A stretch of 35,841 nucleotides of DNA from 2-12-FULL-42-15 sp964196565 (GCA_964196565.1 CAXMUH010000018.1:1-35841); one strand, 5' to 3'; positions 7,214 through 15,437 are shown, counted from the first letter of the stretch. Notes: generated by a model not told the origin, from the letters alone. A program made the numbers and translations.

Positions 7214-7879
7214 ATGACAAGAAAAATTTTGCGCAGCCTTTATCTTCTGGCCTTTATAGCAAGCCTGGTCACCGCGACCGCTTTTTATAAAAGTCGTGAT
7301 CCCAAAAGCCAATTAATCAAATATCATGATTCTGGTAAATATTATGCGGATATTTCAAGCGTAATTAGAGAGGCCTCTTACTATTTACAATTTCGAATTA
7401 CTCAAAATGGCCGCACACAGCATCAACGCAAATTAGCCATTGTGATGGACATCGATGAAACCGCTCTGTCTAATTATACTAAATTACTCAATGCTGGCTT
7501 TAGCATCAACACCGACTCACTTAAACAAATAGAAGCCAAAGATGAGGACCCCGCGATACCCTATACTTTGGCTTTTTATAATTACGCCAAAGATCATGGT
7601 ATCGCCATATTTTTTATCACAGGACGTGCCACGTCGATTAAACACCTCACTATTGGCAATCTAGATGCGGCAGGCTATCACCGCTGGGATGGCATTTCAT
7701 TTAATAGCGGAAGCAAAATTGGCAGCGCCAGCATTCACTATCGCGCCACACAACGCAAACAAATTCGCAGTGATGGCTATGATATTATCATGAACATTGG
7801 CAATCGTGATGCAACCCTCGCGGGTGGTTTTTCGGATATGACGTTTAAACTGCCCAATCCTTTTTATAAATTAAGTTAA
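7214..7879 (+). CDS. Exported HAD-family acid phosphatase (class IIIB)
   Basis: The product is 221 residues from the ATG at 7214 (a GTG at 7205 is the alternative; neither has a strong ribosome-binding site). A hydrophobic N-terminus (ILRSLYLLAFIASLVTATAF) acts as signal peptide or anchor. HAD motif I is VMDIDETALSN with D79 as nucleophile and D81 as acid/base. Motif II is FFITGR, followed by a conserved RKQIR that may hold the motif III lysine. Motif IV appears as IGNRDATL, where the first acidic position of the usual GD...D is Asn, a modest departure. Members are lipid-anchored or periplasmic acid phosphatases of the PF03767 type. It converges with the next gene, stop to stop. Confidence 0.85.
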   Translation: MTRKILRSLYLLAFIASLVTATAFYKSRDPKSQLIKYHDSGKYYADISSVIREASYYLQFRITQNGRTQHQRKLAIVMDIDETALSNYTKLLNAGFSINTDSLKQIEAKDEDPAIPYTLAFYNYAKDHGIAIFFITGRATSIKHLTIGNLDAAGYHRWDGISFNSGSKIGSASIHYRATQRKQIRSDGYDIIMNIGNRDATLAGGFSDMTFKLPNPFYKLS

Positions 7880-7880
7880 C

Positions 7881-9338
7881 TTACGCGGCGGGACTGGCTA
7901 AGTTATTAAGTTTCTCCTCAAAACGATCAAGCTTTTTAGCGGAGTCCGTGCGTTTTGAAAAAAACCAATTACCGGTTATGTATTTGTGCGCAAAAGGTGT
8001 GATGACCGTACCCACCATAAGCGTATTCACAAACCCCTCTAGCAGCCCACCCCAACCACGGTGCCCACTTAGCAGCGGTTTTGCTTTGTTAAGTTTCTGG
8101 CAACACGCTTTTACAAATCGATCGTTATTGGCATCACTCGGAATATAATCTTTACCCAGCGCATAAAGGCCATTATATAGCGTGTCCGCTGCTTGATAAG
8201 CGTCTTGGTATTTTTGTTGTGGCTTGCCTTTAAACTCATCACGTTTGGATTTAATTTTCTCTACGTAAAAATGAAAAATATCTTTCAAAGTGAACTTAAT
8301 GTCATTTGACAACACCACCCGATGTGACCCACCTGGAAAACAGCAATAGTTATTAGCGCCAGGTAAATTGTACATCGCGCCCAAAGAACTATCAAGCGTA
8401 AGCAGATGGTCTTCCACTTCTGGACTAATTTCATGCCCATGAACAAACTTAAGTTTGTATCCATTGTGATTTGCTGGGCGATTTAACCCCGTATATTTCC
8501 TATTCCACAACGTTCTGTAAATTGGAACATAGCTCTGATACAAGCCGGTTACCGTATTTTTGTCGACATGTTTTCTAAACTTTGCGTTAATTTGATCAAT
8601 TGTGTATGCCAATGAGCAAGCATCATTATCATCATATTTGACATTTAAGCAATTAGCGACTGCGCAAATGATATTCAGCCCAACGGGCGCATGGCTATAA
8701 AGGCTAAGGCAATTTTTTTCTCTATTCCAAGAGTAATCAAGTAATTTTAATTTAGGCTTATAGCAACGCCTTATCATTAAAGAAATTTGATTCCAATCTA
8801 ATACTTTTTGGTCTATTAACGATTTTAAGTTAGACGAGGATTGGGTGCTTGCTGGTGTTACCACCGATATACTTTTCTTCTTTAACACTTTTGCCTCATA
8901 CCAAGCGACAAAATGCATGCCATGATTAGACAGCATGATATCTATGGGTACATTTTTTTGATGCAGTACGTCGAGTATTTTTAACATATAATAATCATTC
9001 CAACCACGATCGGCGACCTCATCGCCAATTAATCGCAATCGGGTAGCTGTACTGACTTTCATGCATCCAACAAGTCGATTAAATTCCGCAATACATGCTT
9101 TACTAAGTTGACCTTTGTTTGAATTATATAATTCAACAAGTGCAAGGTAATTAATTTCAGATAATTGCACCACTCGGTGACGAACTAGGCTATATAAAAA
9201 TTTAATTGGATTGGCATGCAGATCCCCAAGGGTAAGCTCTGCTTTTGCGACTAGATCGATCACGGGATATTCTTCAATATTGACTTTTTCTTCAATATAA
9301 TCACTTTGCTTTTCATCCTCTTTATTTTCACTTCTCAT
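7881..9338 (-). CDS. PPP-type metallophosphatase resembling Legionella Wip effectors
   Basis: This 485-residue protein carries all five motifs of calcineurin-like/PPP phosphatases: GDLHAN (38-43), GDEVADRGWND (105-115), SNHGMHF (137-143, in place of GNHD/E), SHAP (215-218) and VHGHE (299-303), followed by LDSSLGAMYN. The DRG-x-ND extension and SNH in place of GNH recall the Legionella Dot/Icm substrates WipA and WipB, recalled from memory and not searched. An acidic 30-residue N-terminus precedes the domain. The C-terminal third is unassigned and has one hydrophobic stretch (about 430-455) that could contact a membrane. No signal peptide is seen. A GGGG run five bases upstream supports the ATG. 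It may be a secreted phosphatase acting in a host cell. Confidence 0.75.
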   Translation of the reverse strand: MRSENKEDEKQSDYIEEKVNIEEYPVIDLVAKAELTLGDLHANPIKFLYSLVRHRVVQLSEINYLALVELYNSNKGQLSKACIAEFNRLVGCMKVSTATRLRLIGDEVADRGWNDYYMLKILDVLHQKNVPIDIMLSNHGMHFVAWYEAKVLKKKSISVVTPASTQSSSNLKSLIDQKVLDWNQISLMIRRCYKPKLKLLDYSWNREKNCLSLYSHAPVGLNIICAVANCLNVKYDDNDACSLAYTIDQINAKFRKHVDKNTVTGLYQSYVPIYRTLWNRKYTGLNRPANHNGYKLKFVHGHEISPEVEDHLLTLDSSLGAMYNLPGANNYCCFPGGSHRVVLSNDIKFTLKDIFHFYVEKIKSKRDEFKGKPQQKYQDAYQAADTLYNGLYALGKDYIPSDANNDRFVKACCQKLNKAKPLLSGHRGWGGLLEGFVNTLMVGTVITPFAHKYITGNWFFSKRTDSAKKLDRFEEKLNNLASPAA

Positions 9339-9468
9339 AAAAACCCCGTCCTCTTATATGTAAAAAATAACTTATAATCTAGTGTAACTGATGCAGATTA
9401 AAAGAATATTAGAACCGGACTCCGTCAAATGCTGGAGTATCACAAAACCTTTTTTAGCAACTACACAT

Positions 9469-9496
9469 TTCTTATTCGTCAATAACTCGCTATAAT
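9469..9496 (+). promoter_or_regulatory. Promoter of prlC-rpiA
   Basis: A perfect TATAAT -10 (9491-9496) lies 36 to 42 bases before the possible start codons. The -35 is weak (TTCTTA at 9469-9474, 16-base spacing). Confidence 0.5.
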
Positions 9497-9532
9497 ACCT
9501 CGACTTATCATAAGCGAGGAAAGAAATTGAAC

Positions 9533-11563
9533 ATGACCGCAACGACAGAAACTAAGCTACCAAACTTTAGCAATATTGATATCAGCAAAATCCCCCATAC
9601 ACTCAAAGAACTACTGGCACAAAACCGCGCCGAGCTCAGCTTTCTATTGCAACAAAAACACTTTGCCTGGAAAAACTTAATGTTACCGCTGGATGCAATG
9701 GGCGACCGCTTGCATCAGTTCTGGGCGTTAGTGAGCCATATGAATGCGGTCATAAACTCAGAAGAGCTGCGCAAAGCTTATAATGAATGCCTACCCAAGC
9801 TGTCCGAATATTATACTGCTATCAGCCACAATCGCGCTTTGTATGAAGCCATCCAATCGCTCACCGAATCAAAAGAATATGAACACTATGATCATGCACA
9901 AAAAAAAGTTTTGGAAAACGAATTACGTGATTTTAAATTAGCCGGGGTCGCACTCGAACCTGATCAGAAAAAAGAATTCGCCAACCTTACAAAAGCATTA
10001 TCAGAACTCACCACAAAATTTGAAGAAAACCTTTTGGACGCAACCACTGACTTTCAAAGACTGATTCGTGATGAAAAAGATTTATCTGGTATTCCCGAGC
10101 ATGCACTTGCCAGCGCCAAACATCGCGCCGAAAAAGCCAAGCAGGTGGGTTGGTTGTTTACGCTTGAGATGCCGTCTTATCTTTCGATTATTATGCATGC
10201 AGATTCATCTAAAATTCGCGAAGAATTTTATCGCGCTTATGTCACTCGTGCGTCAGACTTAGGGCCCGAGGCGAAACAATGGGATAACTCTGAAATTATG
10301 CATTCCATTTTATGCAAACGCACGGAGCTGGCAAAGTTATTAAATTTTACTAACTATGCCGAAATGTCTCTCGCCACCAAGATGGCAAACGCACCGCAAC
10401 AAGTTTTGGATTTCCTTCAACACTTATCGGATGCCGCACATGACCGAGCTAAACAAGAATTTGAAACCTTAGCTGAGTTTGCTAAAACACAATTAAAGAT
10501 TGAAAACCTACAGCCTTGGGATATTACTTATGCTGCAGAAAAACTGCGGCAACATCAACATAATATTTCACAAGAGCAATTACGCCCTTATTTTAAAGAA
10601 GAAAACGTGATTAAAGGACTTTTTGATATTGTTTCACGACTTTTTCAAATAAAAATAAAGCCGGTAAAACATTTCGATAGCTGGCACTCTGATGTTTCGC
10701 TCTTTGCCTTGTATGATAAAGATGGCAAGATTTTTAGTTACTGTTATTTTGATTTGTATGCCCGCCCCAATAAGCGCGGCGGCGCGTGGATGGATGATTG
10801 TCAAATTCGCCGCAAATTAGCCAATAGTAAAATTCAATTGCCTATCGCTTTTGTCACCTGCAATTTTAACTCACCCACAAAAGATACGCCTGCGCTTTTT
10901 TCTCATGATGAGGTCGTGACTTTATTTCATGAATTTGGCCACGCACTACAACATATGCTAACCACGGTTAATTATGCAGAAGTCTCTGGCATTAACGGAA
11001 TTCCTTGGGATGCCGTTGAGCTTGCCAGCCAATTTCTTGAAAATTGGGCTTGGCAACGTGAATCTTTGTTGATGTTTGCTAAACATTATAAAACAGATGA
11101 ACCGCTGCCCGCCGAAATGTTTGATAAATTAAATCAGGCGAAAAATTTTCAATCTGCTATGCTAATGCAAAGGCAAATTGAATTTTCATTATTTGACTTT
11201 TTACTGCATATGCAGTTTAACCCTAAAGAAAAAAATCAAATACAAAATATTTTAGACCAAGTGCGCAAAAAAGTCAGCGTGGTTCCCATTGCCACATTTA
11301 ATCGCTTTCAAAACGGATTTTCACATATTTTTGCCGGAGGCTATGCAGCAGGTTATTATTGTTACAAATGGGCCGAAGTGATGGCCAGCGATGCTTTTTC
11401 ACTCTTCTTACAAGAGGGTATTTTTGATTCTGAAACCGCGAATGCTTTTCTTAAATACATTATGCAGCCCGGTGGTTCAGAAGACCCCGCTGTTTTATTT
11501 AAAAAATTTCGCGGGCATGAGCCTCAGATAGATGCACTATTAGAACAATCAGGAATTAAATAA
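9533..11563 (+). CDS. prlC: Oligopeptidase A (M3 family)
   Basis: This zinc metallopeptidase of the thimet-oligopeptidase family degrades short peptides in the cytosol, including cleaved signal peptides. The zinc site HEFGH is at residues 466-470 within TLFHEFGHALQHM. The domain continues with GIPWDAVELASQFLENW and the substrate-loop AGGYAAGYYCYKWAEVMASDAF, all typical. Length (676-678) matches E. coli PrlC (680). AGGA at 9517-9520 is 12 bases from the ATG at 9533 but 6 from a TTG at 9527, so the protein may begin two residues earlier. rpiA follows after one base. Confidence 0.96.
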   Translation: MTATTETKLPNFSNIDISKIPHTLKELLAQNRAELSFLLQQKHFAWKNLMLPLDAMGDRLHQFWALVSHMNAVINSEELRKAYNECLPKLSEYYTAISHNRALYEAIQSLTESKEYEHYDHAQKKVLENELRDFKLAGVALEPDQKKEFANLTKALSELTTKFEENLLDATTDFQRLIRDEKDLSGIPEHALASAKHRAEKAKQVGWLFTLEMPSYLSIIMHADSSKIREEFYRAYVTRASDLGPEAKQWDNSEIMHSILCKRTELAKLLNFTNYAEMSLATKMANAPQQVLDFLQHLSDAAHDRAKQEFETLAEFAKTQLKIENLQPWDITYAAEKLRQHQHNISQEQLRPYFKEENVIKGLFDIVSRLFQIKIKPVKHFDSWHSDVSLFALYDKDGKIFSYCYFDLYARPNKRGGAWMDDCQIRRKLANSKIQLPIAFVTCNFNSPTKDTPALFSHDEVVTLFHEFGHALQHMLTTVNYAEVSGINGIPWDAVELASQFLENWAWQRESLLMFAKHYKTDEPLPAEMFDKLNQAKNFQSAMLMQRQIEFSLFDFLLHMQFNPKEKNQIQNILDQVRKKVSVVPIATFNRFQNGFSHIFAGGYAAGYYCYKWAEVMASDAFSLFLQEGIFDSETANAFLKYIMQPGGSEDPAVLFKKFRGHEPQIDALLEQSGIK

Positions 11564-11564
11564 C

Positions 11565-12221
11565 ATGTCACAAAATACACTAAAACAACAAGCCGCCATG
11601 GCCGCACTTAAATACATTGATTATGATGGCATTATTGGTGTTGGCACTGGCAGCACGGTAAATTATTTTATCGATGCTCTAGCCTCAATTAAAGGCCGTA
11701 TTGAAGCCGCAGTCTCAAGCTCTGATGCCACAAGCAAACGCCTTAAAAAGCTTGGCATCCCTGTGTATGACCTTAACAGCGTCTCCTCACTACCACTTTA
11801 CGTCGATGGTGCTGATGAGTTTAATGAGCATAAATACCTGATCAAAGGTGGCGGGGGTGCACTCACTCGCGAAAAGATCATTGCAGCAGCTGCAGATAAA
11901 TTTGTGTGTATTGTCGATGAACATAAGCGTGTCGATGTGCTCGGTAGTTTTCCCCTACCTATTGAAGTAATTCCCTTAGCGCGCAGTTATGTGGCTCGCG
12001 AAATTGCAAAACTGGACGGCACTCCGGAATATCGCCAAGGCTTTGTTACCGACAATGGTAATGTAATCTTGGATGTCCACAATTGGCATATTTTAAACCC
12101 AATTGAACTTGAGCAAATCTTAAATAATATCCCTGGCGTGGTCATGAATGGTTTATTTGCAAAACGAGGTGCGGATATTATTTTAAATGCAACCAAAGAC
12201 GGCATTAAAATTATCAAGTAA
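11565..12221 (+). CDS. rpiA: Ribose-5-phosphate isomerase A
   Basis: The enzyme interconverts ribose-5-phosphate and ribulose-5-phosphate in the pentose-phosphate pathway. Visible motifs are the phosphate-binding GVGTGSTVNYFIDAL, SSSDATSKRLKKLG, the active-site VDGADEF with its two aspartates, and KGGGGALTREKI with the catalytic lysine. At 218 residues it matches E. coli RpiA (219). It starts one base after the prlC stop, so the two are co-transcribed. The C-terminus ends DGIKIIK without truncation. Confidence 0.97.
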   Translation: MSQNTLKQQAAMAALKYIDYDGIIGVGTGSTVNYFIDALASIKGRIEAAVSSSDATSKRLKKLGIPVYDLNSVSSLPLYVDGADEFNEHKYLIKGGGGALTREKIIAAAADKFVCIVDEHKRVDVLGSFPLPIEVIPLARSYVAREIAKLDGTPEYRQGFVTDNGNVILDVHNWHILNPIELEQILNNIPGVVMNGLFAKRGADIILNATKDGIKIIK

Positions 12222-12531
12222 TATGCAAACCACTTAACAAGCAACACATAAGATTTTATATTATTATATTAGGATAATCAGCTGTTCCACTTATAAGCAT
12301 CTATACATAATTTAAGTTCAGCGATTTCCGAGCAGGACGGAGAATTAATCAGTTACTTCTGCCATAAATTTTGAGAAACAATTCCACTCAATGAGTGAAG
12401 ACTGCAAATAAAACAATGGGCTTTGAAGCGGGGTTGCTATTCTCATTGACAAGAGTATAATGGCTCGCTCAAAATAGTTCATTAGTATTATCCTGTATAA
12501 CAGAGAATTTAAATGGAATAAGGACAGCATC
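12222..12531. other. Intergenic region between rpiA and csrA
   Basis: A 310-base stretch with no supported gene. Its right half carries the csrA promoter at 12434-12461 and the 70-base csrA leader. A minus-strand open frame (12345-12599) overlaps csrA and has no coding character. No clear rpiA terminator is visible. Confidence 0.5.
12434..12461 (+). promoter_or_regulatory. csrA promoter
   Basis: TTGCTA (12434-12439) and a perfect TATAAT (12456-12461) are 16 bases apart. This would give a leader of roughly 65 bases before csrA. A TTGACA at 12447 is too close to the TATAAT to act as its -35, but could pair with CAAAAT at 12470 as a second promoter. Confidence 0.55.
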
Positions 12532-12741
12532 ATGTTAGTGTTAACTCGGTCAGTAGGTGAACGCCTAATCATTGGTGATGGTGAAATTAAACTTACCATT
12601 TTAGATGTTAGAGGTAATCAAGTACGCCTTGGAATCGACGCACCAAAAAATATCGCCGTTCATCGTGAAGAAATTTATCTACGCATCCAAGATGAAGAAG
12701 TCGCAAATGAAAAAGCAGAAACTGTTTCCGATGATAAATAA
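12532..12741 (+). CDS. csrA: Carbon storage regulator CsrA
   Basis: CsrA is a homodimeric RNA-binding protein. It binds GGA motifs in hairpin loops, often over Shine-Dalgarno sites, to block translation. The 69-residue product begins MLVLTRSVGERLIIGD and contains GNQVRLGIDAPKNIAVHREEIY. The key RNA-binding residues are L4 and R45 (equivalent to E. coli R44). AAGGA precedes the ATG. The acidic tail (EEVANEKAETVSDDK) is slightly longer than E. coli's. In Legionella-type bacteria CsrA switches between replicative and transmissive phases. Two genes at 15.5-17.4 kb have leader hairpins that look like its targets. Confidence 0.97.
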   Translation: MLVLTRSVGERLIIGDGEIKLTILDVRGNQVRLGIDAPKNIAVHREEIYLRIQDEEVANEKAETVSDDK

Positions 12742-12944
12742 TCAACAGCCTGATTGAATATAATATAAACAATTATTTTTATTAATTGTGCTGGATTTTT
12801 AATCGATATTTAAGGATTAGTTTTAAGACTTAAGGTATACTGACTCACAAAATGGGAGCGGTGCTAACAAAATGTACTTTTTGAAAGCAGATTCTGCAAA
12901 TAAATTGTATTTTTTGTAAACGATTCATTAAGACGGAGATTAAC

Positions 12945-13448
12945 ATGCCTAATCACGGTCAAGCTGCGATTTCAGCATTACAAGCTAAAGAGAAACAATC
13001 GTATAATGCGTTATCGGCCGTCATTGATTTTGTACAAGGTCAACAAAGACATACCCATGAATACAAATCATCTACTGATTTCGACCGCTATAAACGAGTC
13101 ACCTTAATGCGCGTTGCGCGACTTAAGCTCAAGGGAGCTACAATGGCCGGAAGCAACCAAGAAAATCAATTTAACGTTATGCACTATCAACGTGCTATCT
13201 TAACCGCTTCCCAGTCCAACTATCGTAATATGGCTATATTAGCGGCAAAACATAACTTAACGGCACAGGCTTTGATCAAGCTAGTCAACCTAATTAAGAA
13301 ATCATGCATCAAATTAAGCAAAGAAATTAAGCTTACTGAGCGCAAACTCATTCTCGAACAATCCAAACACAACCAGCAAAATCAATCACTAGCAGCAACC
13401 CGCAGCCACGTAATTGTTATTCCAAGCCATTTAGAGATAGCAAGTTAG
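12945..13448 (+). CDS. Small basic protein of unknown function
   Basis: The ATG at 12945 has CGGAG six bases upstream, a good ribosome-binding site. The 167-residue product is lysine-rich and probably all-helical. It has an N-terminal AISALQAKEKQSYNALSAV and a long amphipathic helix from about residue 85 to 145 (KLVNLIKKSCIKLSKEIK followed by LTERKLILEQSK). It has no signal peptide, membrane segment or recognised domain. It lies 203 bases after csrA and is probably transcribed separately, since the gap is long and AT-rich, though no convincing promoter is seen. A 163-base hairpin repeat begins 8 bases after its stop and may end its transcript. Confidence 0.7.
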   Translation: MPNHGQAAISALQAKEKQSYNALSAVIDFVQGQQRHTHEYKSSTDFDRYKRVTLMRVARLKLKGATMAGSNQENQFNVMHYQRAILTASQSNYRNMAILAAKHNLTAQALIKLVNLIKKSCIKLSKEIKLTERKLILEQSKHNQQNQSLAATRSHVIVIPSHLEIAS

Positions 13449-13455
13449 CCTTTAA

Positions 13456-13618
13456 CCTAGAATCCGCAGTTGATCGCGATCTTCTGGCGCAACAGGTTGA
13501 TTTAGATGGCGTTGGAAAAAATTTCAACGTCACCTTGTTGGTGATAAGAGAATTTTTACCAACGTCAGATGAATTAAGATGTTGTGTCCAGAATCGTGAT
13601 TCAACTGCGGATTCTAGG
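13456..13618. repeat. 163-bp full-length imperfect palindrome (MITE-like)
   Basis: The ends CCTAGAATCCGCAGTTGA (13456-13473) and TCAACTGCGGATTCTAGG (13601-13618) are perfect 18-base inverted repeats. Imperfect complementarity continues inward (TTCTGG/CCAGAA, CAACA/TGTTG, GTTGG/CCAAC, AAATT/AATTT) to an apical TCACC-TTGTT-GGTGA hairpin, so the whole element can fold on itself. TTTA occurs on both sides (13451-13454 and 13619-13622), a possible target-site duplication. There is no transposase inside. Confidence 0.8.
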
Positions 13619-13734
13619 TTTATGTGACCCCAGAGTTACGCATACGGCAGATAGAGCGCCTTTGACAAGGTATTAATCTTATCCCGAAATAAGTGGGAAA
13701 ATTGGTTTACGCCGCAACTTATTGAATGTTGAGC

Positions 13735-13768
13735 AAAAAAAAATCCCCCATCCTTGCGGATGAGGGAT
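13735..13768 (-). terminator. Strong rho-independent terminator
   Basis: On the minus strand an 11-bp stem (ATCCCTCATCC against GGATGGGGGAT, one mismatch) has a GCAA tetraloop and is followed by nine T. It would end the candidate small RNA. It could also stop read-through from the U-box gene. Confidence 0.85.
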
Positions 13769-13807
13769 CTTAGCGAGCTATGAGTTCCTTGAAGAGGAGC
13801 TATCAAC
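13735..13807 (-). ncRNA. Candidate ~73-nt small RNA
   Basis: A consensus promoter and a strong terminator on the minus strand bracket a stretch with no coding potential. The predicted RNA begins near 13807 and ends in the T run at 13735. A 5' hairpin is possible (AGCTCCT against AGGAACT with one mismatch, loop CTTCA), followed by the terminator hairpin. Two CAAGGA motifs occur, one (CAAGGATG) close to the CsrA consensus ACARGGAUG. It is not recognisable as 6S, tmRNA, RNase P or SRP RNA. Function is unknown. The nearest minus-strand gene upstream ends at 14190. Confidence 0.55.
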
Positions 13808-13814
13808 AAGAAAA

Positions 13815-13843
13815 ATGATATCAATTATTGAACAATAATGCAA
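13815..13843 (-). promoter_or_regulatory. Promoter of the candidate small RNA
   Basis: On the minus strand TTGCAT (13838-13843) and TATCAT (13815-13820) are separated by exactly 17 bases, each matching the consensus at four or five of six positions. Confidence 0.55.
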
Positions 13844-14000
13844 CAGTTTTTGCACAAATAGCATGCTATTTTTCCTATGCGAAAAGAAATCGCAGTTATT
13901 GTCAGATTTCATTGAACTCCAACCAATATTGCGCCTATAACTGCTTGATAGTTTGTATTATTCGCTCTCTTGCCGCCCCAAAAGCTAACTGATTGATATT

Positions 14001-14167
14001 TTTTGAATCATGCTGCGCATGATACTCCCCGGCCTGCCGTCATCAACTATGGTTGAGTGCATGGCTTAGATTCCTCGGATCGCTTCGCTCTCTCGGAGTG
14101 ACGGATAATGAGCGTCATCCCGAGGGAAAACAAAGCACTCGTCGCGCATCTCTGCTGACCGGGCTAC
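14001..14167. repeat. Palindromic interspersed repeat, copy B, interrupted
   Basis: TTGAAT, a perfect hairpin ATCATGC-TGC-GCATGAT (14007-14023), and then CTCCCCGGCC match the left part of the element at 6263 and 32942. The matching right end ACCGGGCTAC lies at 14158-14167. About 120 bases are interposed, including CCTCGGATCGCTTCGCTC and GTCATCCCGAGGGA, which belong to a different dispersed repeat type. This looks like one repeat inserted into another. The rest of the 13.6-14.2 kb gap holds only the candidate small RNA and nothing else I can name. Confidence 0.6.
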
Positions 14168-14189
14168 TTTGGATATTGCACCAATCAAA

Positions 14190-15275
14190 TCAAGTAAATG
14201 AAACACGGGTTGTTAAAGTGACCGGTTGAGAATTGGCCATAGCCACAACCTGTGCAGAGTTTGGCAAATCCCGCGCCCTTTCCCACACGCCTTTAACTGT
14301 ATCGTGCGTCTGAGAAGTAGAGCTGAAAAATCGAGAGCCAAACAACTGTTTTAAAGAAGCATTACTCATAAGGGCCGCTTCGAGTTCCGGGGAACAAGTG
14401 ATCTTAGCCGTAAGATCGGCCGATGTGGCGCTTCTAAAAATTCTGTCCAATAATGCAGTAAACTGCACGTGCAAACTTTCATTTTTATCGTCACTGATTA
14501 TGGCCTGTGTGCCTCGCTTGAACTCTGCTTCAAGCAGCTGCTTAGGATAAGTAAGACAGTTCTCGGCTAATGCTGAATGTAGCCTTTGATTTTTTATTCC
14601 ATTATTAAATGCTTGCAAGCGACGAAGAACATCCAGTGGCGTATCCGTACTTGCTGATGGAAGGCTATTCCTTATTGCCATGTCAGCAAGGTCCGGGCAG
14701 ACTGAAGCAAAAAAACTATACTTGACGCGTGACTGCACTTTCCTTGGTGGTACTGGAGCTTTAGCTGACAACTCTTCTTTACTTTCTGCAGTAAATGCAC
14801 GTGGATTTCGAAGCTTCCACCACGCCACGAATGCAGCAACATTTTTATTTTGCAAATAACTTGGTTTATTACCTAATTCTTGCCTATTTAGAGGATCGGT
14901 AGTTTTTCTAGTTATAGGTTTGGTAGTGTTTCCATTCAGCCATCGTTGAATTGAACTTAAACTATAAGTCTGTTGTGAGGTCTGTATAATAACCGGATTA
15001 TCGAATGGCACTGTTGAAATGGGACCACATAAAACAGTTGGTACCACTACAGAATCTGTTACACAGACGGTTTGTAGTTTTTCAATAATACTTTTTAACG
15101 CAAAGTTACTTATAATAATATCGGCAGGTTTTGCTGTTCCATACTTGGCAACAAGCGCTTCGCGCTCATACGAATTGCCGTCAGAACCAACAACAGGATC
15201 TACAAATAATTCTTCGGTAATAGGACATTTTAACATGTCTGGAATAGCTGAACTCGTCGGTAATTCGCCACGCAT
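14190..15275 (-). CDS. Tandem U-box protein, putative E3 ubiquitin ligase effector
   Basis: The 361-residue protein has two U-box-like domains. The first is at about 11-67 (IPDMLKCPITEELFVDPVVG, then GNSYEREAL). The second, more divergent, is at about 82-153 (LCGPISTVPFDNPVII, then TYSLSSIQRWL, PITRKTTDPLNRQEL and NKNVAAFVAWW). U-boxes recruit ubiquitin-charged E2 enzymes, and bacteria lack ubiquitin, so the likely target is a eukaryotic host. Legionella LubX also has two U-boxes but is shorter. The C-terminal 200 residues have no recognised domain and might bind substrate. The ATG at 15273-15275 is fixed by AGGAGGA six bases upstream; an in-frame start at 15320 is rejected. The gene is monocistronic. 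Confidence 0.8.
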   Translation of the reverse strand: MRGELPTSSAIPDMLKCPITEELFVDPVVGSDGNSYEREALVAKYGTAKPADIIISNFALKSIIEKLQTVCVTDSVVVPTVLCGPISTVPFDNPVIIQTSQQTYSLSSIQRWLNGNTTKPITRKTTDPLNRQELGNKPSYLQNKNVAAFVAWWKLRNPRAFTAESKEELSAKAPVPPRKVQSRVKYSFFASVCPDLADMAIRNSLPSASTDTPLDVLRRLQAFNNGIKNQRLHSALAENCLTYPKQLLEAEFKRGTQAIISDDKNESLHVQFTALLDRIFRSATSADLTAKITCSPELEAALMSNASLKQLFGSRFFSSTSQTHDTVKGVWERARDLPNSAQVVAMANSQPVTLTTRVSFT

Positions 15276-15409
15276 ATCGATCCTCCTCTGATAGATTTTA
15301 TGATCGGCGTATGCTACCAAATTGGTTTTTGATTTGATAGGACCAGTACTTTTAAGATTTCTCTAAGAATTATTATATTTATAGGATTAACTTTACCAAC
15401 CTTATATAA

Positions 15410-15437
15410 ATAATAGAAAACTCTCAACTGTTTGCAA
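15410..15437 (-). promoter_or_regulatory. Probable promoter of the U-box gene
   Basis: On the minus strand TTGCAA (15432-15437) and TATTAT (15410-15415) are 16 bases apart, in an AT-rich region. The leader would be about 125 bases. Confidence 0.4.

Noticed and set aside
7091..7312. 73-codon minus-strand open frame upstream of rsmE
   Set aside because: It overlaps the signal-peptide region of the phosphatase gene on the other strand and lacks a ribosome-binding site.
12447..12461. TTGACA next to TATAAT as one promoter
   Set aside because: Only three bases separate them. The TATAAT pairs better with TTGCTA at 12434.
12345..12599. 84-codon minus-strand open frame over the csrA promoter
   Set aside because: It overlaps csrA and its promoter; no family resemblance.
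13636..13824. 62-codon minus-strand open frame
   Set aside because: It runs through a strong terminator hairpin with nine T and a promoter, has no ribosome-binding site, and its peptide shows no coding character. The small-RNA reading explains the stretch better.
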